Shown here piece by piece: positions 1-9,900 of a DNA stretch of 64,000 nucleotides (its first letter is position 1; the number at the start of each line of letters is the position of its first letter). Position numbers and translations under genes: made by a program. The notes under the pieces are model-generated. The model had not been told where the DNA came from and made no database searches. It saw nothing but the letters and a program-made list of their open reading frames with translations. This DNA is from Oscheius dolichura (lineage: Eukaryota; Nematoda; Chromadorea; Rhabditida; Rhabditidae), in the NCBI GenBank assembly GCA_932521035.1, contig OW051495.1, positions 1,488,001 through 1,552,000 on the forward strand, read 5' to 3'.

Positions 1-62
1 AAATCATTTAGAAGAGAACTAAAATGGGCAGGCAAATAAACTTTCAAAGTCTTTAAACGTAA

Positions 63-257
63 TTAGAAAAATATAGTCGTTGCTAATAATGTACCCGCTT
101 GAGAGGGAGTAAATGTGGAGTAAAAGGCGGTGCAGGGTTCTCCAGTTGCGAAATTCTGGGTTTCAGCCGTATTATAATAATAATAGTAATATTCGGCGGA
201 ACTGGCTTTATCAATGAGCTTTTGCAGTATTCTAGGGTCCGCGCTCATACGCCATCC
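63..257 (-). CDS. possible orphan coding exon (hypothetical)
   Basis: An open frame follows a plausible acceptor (GATTTCAG just above 257) and runs to a stop at 63. It encodes about 64 residues, beginning near DGWRMSADPRILQK, with a run of six tyrosines, one Cys in a GEPC motif, and a hydrophobic end LLATTIFF. It could be the last exon of a gene whose other exons I cannot find, or a decayed fragment. The hydrophobic C-terminus would suit a membrane or GPI-anchored product, which is inference only. I do not recognise the family. It lies downstream of the TTL pair on the same strand. Confidence 0.22.
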   Translation of the reverse strand, partial: GWRMSADPRILQKLIDKASSAEYYYYYYNTAETQNFATGEPCTAFYSTFTPSQAGTLLATTIFF

Positions 258-607
258 ATCTGAAATCGTCATGTATGCAATAAAAAACTGGTATTCTCCG
301 TAATATAGTATCATATTTAAACATATTTTCGGCTTTCTCTTGTTTCATTCCTTCTTTATTTGCAGAGGCGAATGAATCACTTGGAATTCAAGGCAGCGCC
401 CCGTGGCGATGCGCAATGAGGCGATTTTTTTTTCCAATTTTTAAAATTTCAATTTCAACGCAATTTGCTCCGCGATCAACGGGCCTACAGTACCCAGAAC
501 GACATACAATATCAGCAAACAAATTTTCTTCTCATGCCATATTCTCGCTTCTATAATATTCCCCCTTTTTGATTTTTAGCAATCTTCAGCCAGTACGCTT
601 CAATTCT

Positions 608-613
608 TTTATT
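608..613 (-). terminator. poly(A) signal AATAAA of the first TTL gene
   Basis: AATAAA on the minus strand about 14 nt beyond the stop codon at 627. This is the normal position for a compact nematode 3' UTR. Confidence 0.5.
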
Positions 614-626
614 CTCCACTTCAATA

Positions 627-1047
627 TCACGGACAGTGTTCCTTCTCCCCCGGCCAGTGAATGTCCAATGCCACGTAGGTCATATCGTACGGCTCCTTGA
701 CATTGACATACTCTTTCGGTACGGAGAATCGAACCTCCTTCCAGCAGCCGGCCTCCTCCACCCGGCACATATGTTCAATTTGAATATACGGCTCGATGTT
801 GTCTTCTTTCCCGCTGAGAGTGAAATTTCCATCCCGGCTTGTCTTCATCTGGCCCAGGAGATCATCCGAAGCCACTGGAAATTGTCTTGTTTGACTCTAA
901 TTGCTCCAAAAACTGACTATCCTTGTCCCAGAGACGGACAACCACATTTCCAGCTGTTTGAGAGTTACAGGTGACGATGCCCTTCACAGTTATCGTATCC
1001 TCAGCTGCCAGGGCAACGGAGAAGAGAAAAATGAACCAGGAGGTCAT
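627..1047 (-). CDS. transthyretin-like (TTL) family secreted protein, copy 1
   Basis: Two coding exons, 1047..918 and 874..627, with a 43-nt intron (GTCAGT...TTCCAG), give 125 aa in frame. Residues 1-15 (MTSWFIFLFSVALAA) are a signal peptide. The mature part has the TTL pattern: VKGIVTC, then VVRLWDKD, DDLLGQ, a conserved DGNFTLSG strand and an MTYVALDI end, with four Cys able to form two disulfides. TTL proteins (Pfam PF01060) are small secreted beta-sandwich proteins, mostly of unknown function; one C. elegans member bridges apoptotic cells to phagocytes. The start at 1047 is chosen because an acceptor AG lies 3 nt upstream (TTCAG then AAT ATG), as expected for SL trans-splicing. A tandem paralogue lies upstream at 1726-2740. 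Confidence 0.88.
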
Positions 1048-1050
1048 ATT

Positions 1051-1056
1051 CTGAAC
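1051..1056 (-). promoter_or_regulatory. candidate trans-splice acceptor of TTL copy 1
   Basis: GGTTCAG on the minus strand ends 3 nt before ATG 1047, so the mature 5' UTR would be essentially the spliced leader. A cis intron in the 5' UTR would look the same. Confidence 0.4.
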
Positions 1057-1231
1057 CAATGATAACTAGACAATGATCCTCTTGTAAGAACCAAAGAATT
1101 TGAACAGACAGTAAAATATTGAAAAAAGTTTCGAGCCGACTAGAAAAGAATCAAGGGTTGGAGGCTATGTTCGGCGTACAGCAGTTTTCGGATTCAACTT
1201 TTTCCATGGGGGCTGGCTATCGCTAAAACCA

Positions 1232-1452
1232 TACATGGACAAACCGCGCAATTTTGGGCGTAACCGATTTTGTACGTATTTTGAGCGTGTCGGGCGTTTG
1301 TGCCCGTATCTCGGTCATTACTTGGTCGATTTCAAAAATGCAAAAGCTAGCTAGGACAGTTTTTCAAAACGAATCTAATGAACTGGATTACAGCTCAAAT
1401 TCTCCAACAAATCCAAAAAATCTGTAGCCCCACAAACGTTGACATGGTGGAG
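1232..1452. repeat. foldback repeat family A, half copy
   Basis: Starts with ACATGGACAAACC, then a GGGCG segment, a GTCGGGCGTTTGTGCCCGTAT segment, TCGGTCATTACTTGGTCGATTTC, and ends near CCCCACAAACGTTGACATGG. The same modules in the same order appear at 23415-23812, 41461-41640 and, reversed, at 8088-8313 and 58205-58456. It lies between the two TTL genes, and I see no coding sequence in 1060-1690. Confidence 0.75.
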
Positions 1453-1689
1453 ACTCCCCTGGCAATATTTTGGAAAATGGCATTCCAAAATATATATGAT
1501 AGCAGTAATAGCAGTTCTGGGGATATCTCAGCGGTTTCTCGTCCCTATGGAATATAACCTATATCCAACGGTCCACTAATCTACACGAGAGCTGGGTGTG
1601 TTCATCGGTTCAGTATTGAAAAATATTTTCGAAGAAATATAAATGGGTCTAGGTACCCTAAAAAACACAATATACACAAATTCCTCTTC

Positions 1690-1695
1690 TTTATT
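1690..1695 (-). terminator. poly(A) signal AATAAA of the second TTL gene
   Basis: AATAAA on the minus strand about 30 nt past the stop at 1726. Confidence 0.5.
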
Positions 1696-1725
1696 CATCA
1701 AAATTCCCATTTTTTCCATTTGCAA

Positions 1726-2740
1726 TTAGCATTTTTCTTCCTCCGCTTCCCCGAGCCATATATCCAGTGCCAAATATGTCATACTGTATCCGTCCTTCGA
1801 ATTTATGTACTTCTTCGGGATGGCCAGCTCCGCGACACGTTTACAATTCGGTTTCTCCACTCGACAGCCGTGTTCCACCAGTAGAAATAGGTCCAAGTCG
1901 CCGATTTCGTCTTCTCTTCCAATCAAATCAAAGGCGCCTTTTTTACCAGTTGTTATCGTTGCCAGTTCGTCGTTTGGATCCACTGAAATTTGATCATATT
2001 TTTTAGGATTACTGTAGAATATTCGGTAGTAACCGCGCTCCATTCTAAAACCACCGGTATTTCGCCGTTTTTAGACCGGCTCTACTGAAAAAAAACGCGT
2101 TAAAAACTGGCTTGATTGCTCCCGAAAATACGCCTTACTGACTCGGTTTCAATCCCGAGCATCCTAGCCTAACGGCGCTCTGTAATTATGCTCCATTCGG
2201 AAACTATTCTAAAGGTTCTTTTAACTCTATTGAGCACAATGTTCTGCGGTGTAATCTGTTTCAAATGGAAAAACTGCGAAATTCGCTGGTTAAAGGTTTA
2301 ATCGATCTAGATCGGACATTTTCCCGTTTTTACTTATTTGCACTATACTCTATCCAAAAAACACAAAAACTATCGAGTTCTATGTAAAATCAAAATATCG
2401 AAAATTTTGGGAAAAATTAATTCCCCTAACACGCGAAAAACTTTTCCATCTCCATCAGAATGTTCCAATATTGGAAACGCCACAAATTGAAATGGTTAAA
2501 TAAAATCCCGAAAACATATTGAACTTTCCACTTTTAGAACACTGTTTCTCTTTCGAAATGCTCCATTACCAAGGGGAAATACAGTAAGAAATACTCACAT
2601 GCATCCCGTTCCATTAGTTTGATGACGGCTCCTTCGTAACTCCGTCGGTTACACGTGACACGACCAAAGACTCGGACAATCTGCTCGCTGGCGTAGGATA
2701 AATCCATGAAGAGGAAGGGGAGCAACCATAAACTGCTCAT
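1726..2740 (-). CDS. transthyretin-like (TTL) family secreted protein, copy 2
   Basis: Exon 2740..2599 (signal peptide MSSLWLLPFLFMDLSYA, then VRVFGRVTCNRR) is joined to 1982..1726 (DPNDELATITTGKKGAF ... SMTYLALDIW ... EEKC) across a 616-nt intron with a GTGAGT donor and AATTTCAG acceptor. The junction rebuilds MERDA-L-DPNDEL in frame, giving 132 aa. It has the TTL features: N-terminal VTC cysteine, HGC and NC cysteines, and a C-terminal Cys, so two disulfides are likely. It diverges strongly from copy 1, so the duplication is old. The ATG at 2740 directly abuts a TATTAG acceptor, which supports this start. Copy 2 lies about 680 bp upstream of copy 1 on the same strand. Shared transcription is possible but unproven. 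Confidence 0.87.
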
Positions 2741-2746
2741 CTAATA
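2741..2746 (-). promoter_or_regulatory. candidate trans-splice acceptor of TTL copy 2
   Basis: ATATTAG on the minus strand directly precedes ATG 2740. The message would have no cis-encoded 5' UTR, which is characteristic of SL trans-splicing. Confidence 0.45.
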
Positions 2747-2983
2747 TGGAAGAATGCACAGATAATCAATGGAGAACTAGGAGAAGAGTAGTGGTGTTAT
2801 TATATGGCGGCGCTGAAACATGACTGCATCTCGCCGCTGGTGGTGTTTCATTGACGGCGTGAGAATTTTTATTATTTTCTCTTTTTCACTGGGGGGAATG
2901 TAAAGAGACGAAGCTGTTGTTTATGTTACAATACTCAGAAGAAAGCTTTTATTCAAAAACGGATTAAATAGAAGAAATCCCAG

Positions 2984-3072
2984 GCTATGTAATGCGCCGC
3001 CGCACCCGTAAAATGTCGGCAGGCGTATTGTAGGCACGAAATCTACTGCCGGTAGCTCCCTTTAACCATCTG
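2984..3072. repeat. dispersed repeat family B
   Basis: GGCTATGTAATGCGCCGCCGC then ACCCGTAAAATGTCGGCAGG and TACTGCCGGTAGCTCCCTTTAA. The reverse complement of 17636-17720 carries the same blocks (TTATGTAATGCCGCCGCACCC ... GTAGGCTCCCCTTAAG). A weaker relative with CGCGCTACAGTACCCCCTGCC lies at 6488-6510. No coding sequence is evident in 2750-3480. Confidence 0.6.
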
Positions 3073-3491
3073 GTTATATTTTCTTTAAAACTATTGATAT
3101 TTTGATCAAAAACTATTTCTTGGGAAGATTATTCCATAGTGTATATGTTCTCGCGTTGTTTACCGAGCTCTTTCCTGTGGTAAACTGCCAAAATAAATTT
3201 ATTTGCCATGTAAAAATTCGGAGGGTCAAAATCAACGAACCAGAGCTAATTTCGAGAGGAAAGGCAACTTCCGGAAGGCGCGACACCTGCCATCTTGGCT
3301 ACGTTTCGATCTCTCTCTCCATTGTACTTCGCTCTTGTCATAAACGCTTCATTTTCATCTATTCTTCCCCTATTTTACATAGACAAGCATTTTTAGATTC
3401 TAAAAGGGAAAATCACAGAAAAGAGCTTCTCTACCTTGTAATTTTTATAATTTTTTATGTTTTCCCAAAGCTATATGATTCCATTGACATA

Positions 3492-3715
3492 CTATTCCAA
3501 GTTCTTCACTATCATCCACTTTACTTCTTCTCCTTCTTTGGCCGATGCCACTATGTTCTCACTTTTTAACAGCTCCTCCATCAGTTTCTTGATCTTCTCC
3601 ACTTCCTCGGCCACCTGCTTCAGTTCGTCTTGTCCCCTTTTCTTGCTCTCCACCGTCTGCAGCCAATGGCTCCTTCTGTCCCTCTTCATCCCAGCCGGGC
3701 GTCTCCATCTTTTTC
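3492..3715 (-). pseudogene. degenerate coiled-coil gene fragment, copy A
   Basis: On the minus strand, a segment reading METPGWDEEG in one frame passes into ELKQVAEEVEKIKKLMEEL in another. A related segment at 4490-4692 shows the same two blocks with the same frame disagreement, so both look like decayed copies of one acidic, coiled-coil-forming coding region. The ELKQVAEEVEKIKK heptads predict a helix. It points away from the NWD1-like gene. The parent gene is not in the window. A real multi-exon gene with a short unseen intron remains possible. Confidence 0.35.
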
Positions 3716-3934
3716 GCGAGATAAAAACATATATAATCTGCTTAGCTCCTCATTGGTCTGAAAAGAATTTATCAAAATGAAATTTCGGGGCTCAATCTTG
3801 ACTATACTTCGCTGTTTTTGGATCATTAGGGAGCCTTGCCTTTGCCTTGTTTCTGTTTTACTTTGATCTTATAGTTATTCTGAAGTTGCTCACGGTTCAC
3901 AATTACAATTCACCAATCAAGGAACTGCAATTTC

Positions 3935-3939
3935 TAGGC
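3935..3939 (+). promoter_or_regulatory. candidate trans-splice acceptor of the NWD1-like gene
   Basis: TTTCTAG ends at 3937, two bases before ATG 3940. Either SL trans-splicing or a 5' UTR intron would use it. Confidence 0.4.
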
Positions 3940-6900
3940 ATGCCCTCGCAGCACTCCTCCGCCACGAATCACCACTCCCGTTCCCGTAGCCGCCCTTCTC
4001 TTCAACGTCAAGTAACCAAGCCAAATTTAATAGAAATAGCCGAAGACGATCCCCCACCACCGAAGGTAAAAATACCCTAAATAGTGTCGAACAAGAACCA
4101 CAGATAGACAGCCGAGTGGCGGCCATCTTCGACCGCGTCTATGCCGGTACCTTCCGGGATATTCCGAAACCGTTGAGCAAATTGGTGAGGGTCTTTACCA
4201 GCTCGACTTTTACCGACACAACCATCGAGAGAAATGCTCTGATGGAGGAAGTCTACCCACGGCTGAAGGAGTACTGTAGGGAGACGCACGGACTCGATTT
4301 CCAGGTAATACTACGATCCACAAACAGATCTTTTGTGCCCATTAAAAGCAGAAAAATAGAGTGGGAAATGGAATGGGCTGGTGTGTAGCCGCCGGAGTTA
4401 GAATCGCAAAGTCGTTCTTCAATATGAGAACTTGCAAATGTAATTGTTTCAAGGACTTGATATAAGCAATCGGTCCCAGTTTGTTCTCACTTTTTTACAG
4501 CTCATCAATCACTTTCTTAATCTTCTCCACCTCGTCGGCTACCTGCTTCCCTTTGTCCGATTCGTCTTGTCTCTCCGTTTCTTGCTCTTTCCCGCCGTCC
4601 GGTCCGTAGCAATCATTATCTCCATCTGTTCCTCTTCACCCCAGTCGGGCGTCTTCATCTTTTTTTTCGCGAGGAAATCCATCGTGATGTAGAGAAACAT
4701 ATTTAGAGGAACTGTCAGGGACTGGGAGTTTCGTTCACGAAGTTGCCTAATTCAGTTCACGGGTCCCGGAGCGATTGCGCGCCCGCCTTGTTATTATGCG
4801 GGGATATAGCTCATTCGATGTGATTTCTGACTCTGATCCCGATGGTCTTTTCCATTTTTTCTTAAAAAAGCTGAATTTGGGCTGTACATATGTGCCTATA
4901 TACCTCAACTACAGTAACCCGCCCCAGTCCCCCCTCCCACTAAATGGAATGCCCACCTTTTACTGGATAAGAAATATCAAGCACATATTTCTTGGAAGAG
5001 AACTTGAGCGGTTTATTTGCTTTTCTTTTATGCCAGTTGTGGAAGATAAAAATAATTCACAACCATTGAGAGAAATGCTCTGATGGAAGAGGTCTATCTC
5101 CGATTGAAGGAGTACTGTAGGGAGAAGGCACGGCCTCGATTTCCAGGTAATACCACCACTTTCCAGAAAGTGGTCTTCTCATGCCCATTGAAAACAAGAT
5201 CCCCAAAATCGGATAGCAGTGCAAACGTGCAAATCAGTAGTTGATGCAATTACAGAGAATTTTCTGTAAAGGATATTGAGTCGAAATCCACTTCGTCAAA
5301 ACCGTCTTGATCTCTGCTACAAGCGGACTTTTTAATTTTTGAAAATGGGCTACAAATGACCAAGTGACGGCCACAAACGTCTCTGGAAAGGGGCATATTA
5401 CGTAATATTCCGTTACGTAACGCGCAAAATGCAGAGGGTGGCGCCCAAAATCGGGTGCAGTGCCTCTCTATTGCTCACTTTTTGCACGGTCAGCGCAATC
5501 CTAACCACGGCACCGTTTCATGCTCCGCTATTTTTACATTATAATAAATACAAATTGCTACTGTGATAACGAAAAGGATTCGGAAGAAAGTGGAGATGGA
5601 TATGGGAGGAGACAAAAGTGTGACTCCCTCTTCTTCCCCATTCCTTATATCAAGTCCTTGAAACAATTACATTTCCAAGTTCTTATGTTGAAGAACGACT
5701 TGGCTTGAATTTTCTTTTGTAACCATTGCTAGACGACGCCTTGTAAACATCGAGCAGATAAAAACATTACCGAATTCCATTAAAAAAACAAAAAAGTTTT
5801 TTGCAAAAATGTAAACTGTGAAAGATACTGTAAGCTCCACTTCCTCAGATGGAATAGAATTGAAGAGATTTGACGTCATTATAACTCCACCACAACCTAA
5901 AAAATCCAATTTATACATTTCCAGGTAGTGGATATGCGTTGGGGAGTGCGTGACGAGGCGACAGACGACCACATGACAACACAGCTCTGTATAAATGAGA
6001 TTGCCAACTGTCAGCGACTATCGGTCGGGGCCAATTTTGTCGTGTTTCTCTGTCAGAAGTATGGATACCGTCCGATTCCCTCGCAAATAACCTCGATGGA
6101 GATGGAACTGTTGAAGAAGACGCTGCGAGAAGACCACGAAGACACGGCAATACTTGAAACTTGGTGGGTGGAGCGGGAAAAATAACAACAGCAACACCAA
6201 GCATTCGAAATCGGAAGCAATTGAACATCGTTTACTTATTTCCATTTTGGAACAGCGCAAAAATATCATTGTGACATCTCCCACTGAAAAAAACGTTTCA
6301 TTGGTTACAGGCTGTCTAATTTTTGGAAGCATTATCATTAGGGACCGCAAAAGTGAAAATTAGATTTGGCGATTTTGGTATCAATCGAAAGATCTCATCG
6401 TAACTTACAACTTTTATTTTTAGAGTAACCAAATCGAATAATCCAGTGCCGGGATATTAGCAATTTAAACTCTGAGGTACTTTTTCGCGCTACAGTACCC
6501 CCTGCCGACAGTTCTGTTGTCTTATTGAAATTAACGGAAAAAACATAACGAAGCGCGTAGATCAGGAATGCGTTTTCCCGGGCTTTTAGAAAGCCCGCAA
6601 AAATCTACAGTATGCTCCCCGGGTCCCTCAGAGTTCCTTTAAACGTTTTTTGAAACGAAAAAGTAAGCATCTAACTCTTATCATCATACAAATCGGAATA
6701 CCCGATCAAAGTAGTTGGGACTTTTGATAAACGATCATTTTTTCCTTTTTGAAAACTTTTGCTCAAATGAAAATGTCATAGACTCTACCACCGCTTCTAA
6801 TTCGCAACTTTCTAATAACAGGATTGTAGAACAGAAGAAATTGTTTGTCGACTCGACTGTTGCATTCATAATCCAATTTCTTGAGAGAAAGCACGCTGAA

Positions 6901-9900
6901 GATGGAAAACAACACCGACCTGAGAGCATGAAAAGCTATATCACCCGTTTCAGGTACATAGAAGATTCAAATTCCGTACCGCCGATGCACGTTCTCCAAC
7001 CAATCAGCAGTATTCTCGTCAATTTCAACAATAAGGTGGGTAAGCTTCCAATATTCGAACTATTCGAAAAAAAAATTCAAGTTGGGAGATAACATAATTC
7101 AGTATTTTCTGCAATTTTTATTGGTATAGTGAAGCCGAGACTATTTCCACTTTCCGCACACTCAAATAATCATATTTTCCAGCGAATGCCAAAACTCCAA
7201 GAGCAGGACACCGGCCTGTGGTGGGAGGCGGAGGAACGGATGCAGCAGCTGCTCCGCCGAGCTGCGAGAACCTGCTACGAGAAGGGGCTCCTGGACGCGG
7301 ATGCCATGCACAATTACTTTATGTCCGGTTGGGAGACGGAGTATTTCGTAATAAGACGGTTTCAGTGACGGAGAGGGAAGTCATCCACGGTATTTTGAAG
7401 GCCAAGAACCCTAATGAACACTGTCTCTGCTATGTTCGACACATCAATAACATCGCCCTGAATCAGACCAAGACGGCCAGCCGGTTCGTCGACATCCAGC
7501 ATAATCATGTAAGTTTGGGACTTCATTATTTTTGTGTAGCTCATGTGGAATGGAATCGAATGTGAAGGCTACTTATCGCGGGGCTAAATGGGATTCTTGA
7601 AACAGAAAATGGAAAGAAAGGAAGAATACTGGGATAAGCTGGGACTTACTGACAAGTGGAAGAAAGCATGGCAAAATTATAAAATGGTTTCTAACGGGAA
7701 GTTTAGATACAGGCGCATTATATGACTACTGTAAAGCAGAAAAAAAGGAATTAGAATCGCATTTGCTCTTACTGGTGAGCATACTTCTTTTTTTTAAATT
7801 CAATTTTGGTATCTAAAGAGTTCCGAGCGGACAACCACGATGAAATGTGAATGTCATGTTTATCGTCTTGTCAACCCTGAAAATCCGATCGACGGGAAAG
7901 TAATTAATTTTGCCAATAATCAATTGCTGTCTATCATGTTCCAACGTTTCTTTATAAATCGGGGCCAGTTATCGTTTTCAGTTTGTTGTCTTTCAAATTT
8001 TTGCTTTATAGTTTTCTTTACTGTATAATAGAGTTTGACAGAAGTAGACTTTCCTGTTTTCAACATGAAACAGTGGCAGAACATCTGGGCGCGCCGAGTT
8101 ACTTCGTCACATATCCTCTGTCAAAGTTTGTGGGGCTACAGATTTAGATGTGACTGGGTTCATTAGAATTGTCTTGACGTGCTCTCCAACTAGGTCTTTG
8201 AATTTTTGAAATCAACCAAGAAATGACCGAGATACGGACACAAATACCCGATACTCCCAGCTACGACCAACAACGGGCGCACCCAGCCGAAATTCGGAGC
8301 TTTGCCCATGTATGTTCCTCCATTTTCAGGTGAATACCGAAGCGCAGAAGCTGTTGGCCAATCTGAGAGACGAGCGTGTCCCGTCGATTCTGTCCCGGCA
8401 AAATATCCGCCGATCGACGGTCGACTGGGTTGGGAGAGACGGCATCGACGGCAACTACCACGCCGAGTATATCCAGCAATTCTGTACGGATTTCTATAGC
8501 AGCGTGACGAAAATGGTCAGGCAGGCCATGGAGAAACACTCCAAACAGCGGGATCCGATGTTTTCCGAGGTTTTACAACACCTACATATGGGCAATACTG
8601 TAAGGTGGGCCATTTTGGCTCTTTTAGAGTAAAAATTGAAAAAAAGTGAAAAAAAAACGGGTAAAAATACTTATGAAGTGCACCCGATACATTTTTCTTT
8701 GTATTTATATTTTTACCAATTTTCCCCATTTTCAGTAGTATGTTCTTCGGCCGGGAGGAGCAGCTAGCCGTCGCGGAGGAATATCTCAAAAGTGACTCTA
8801 TCCATCCCCTCATCCTACAGGTAATTCCTACAATTTTTCTGCTATAAATCCCAAAAATTTAGGGAGAAAACGGCTGTGGAAAGACGTCAACATTGGCTAA
8901 AATAGCGACGATGGTCAGAAATTGGCTGGGAAACATCCAGCCGGTTGTCATTTTGAGATTTTTGGGCACTTCGCCCGACTCGTCGAATATTGCACCTCTG
9001 CTGACTACCGTATGCCAACAGGTAAGGACGGAAATGGGCACAAGCGCTGACGATCTGTTGGAACTATGCAAGAATGATAATCACACTTGTATTTTATTTT
9101 TAACCATCCAACAAAACTTCCAAAATATTCAATTTTGGTCAAATGATTCGTTTTCCCTTCAGATTGCTTGGAATTACGACGAGAGCCAGCTGAACTGCGC
9201 CCCTACGGAGCTGTCGAAGTTGTTCCACTATTTCAAGAAGATCACCGGTGATTAGACCTCCTTCCCAACTCATTGATGACCCCAATTTCAGCCCTGGCCA
9301 CAAGAGACCGGCCCCTGGTGCTGATCTTCGACAGTCTAGACCTCCTCTCTCCCATCGACGGAGCCCACGAGCTGTTATGGCTCCCGCCGACCCTGCCCCC
9401 TCATGTAAAGCTGCTCCTTTCGATGAATTCGGGAAATACAACAATAGCCAGTAAAATGCAAAATATGATCGAAAAGAAGGAGAACTACCTGGAAGTTCCC
9501 AGTCTGGGAAAGGTGGGACTCTATTTTTTGGAGTTTTGAACGGGAATTAAAAAGTCTTGAGACTGTTTTGAATACTTACAGAAAGTTTTTCTTTCAGAAT
9601 CTAGCCCTCCGTGTTGTGAAAGAATGGCTCTCGGATAGCGGTCGAACCCTGTCGGAAAAACAATGGGCCGTTGTGGGAAAAGCCCTCGACAAGTGCACCC
9701 TGCCGCTCTTCGTGAAACTCGTCTCTGCTACCGTATCCAGGTGAGGAATTGGGGGAAAACTTCGGAAAAAAGAAGAATAACATTTGCACAATTTGTAATT
9801 CTCATCAAGAAGCCTTCATCGTACTGCATAGACTGATAGTTGGAAGATTTCATATAAGTAGTGAAACCGCGAAAAAAAAAATTTACAGTCTTTTGCTTTG

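Larger units (their letters stand above)
4104..7035 (+). other. DUF4062-like N-terminal domain of the NWD1-like protein (exons 2-4)
   Basis: The spliced product reads [19 protein letters not shown], then a [17 protein letters not shown] helix, [36 protein letters not shown] and [13 protein letters not shown], ending in [13 protein letters not shown]. This is the conserved alpha/beta head found before NACHT or WD40 modules in NWD1/NWD2-type proteins, usually placed in DUF4062 (PF13271) with a TIR-like fold. All blocks are intact with no in-frame stops. The function of the domain is not established. Confidence 0.75.

Noticed and set aside
3102-3569. 155-aa plus-strand frame with a hydrophobic start.
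   Set aside because: It has an alternative-type start, a biased composition and a run into the duplicated coiled-coil fragment in antisense. No recognisable domain.
5335-5470. Possible sixth copy of foldback family A.
   Set aside because: Only short pieces match (ACGGCCACAAACG and a TTACGTAA core), too little to call a copy.
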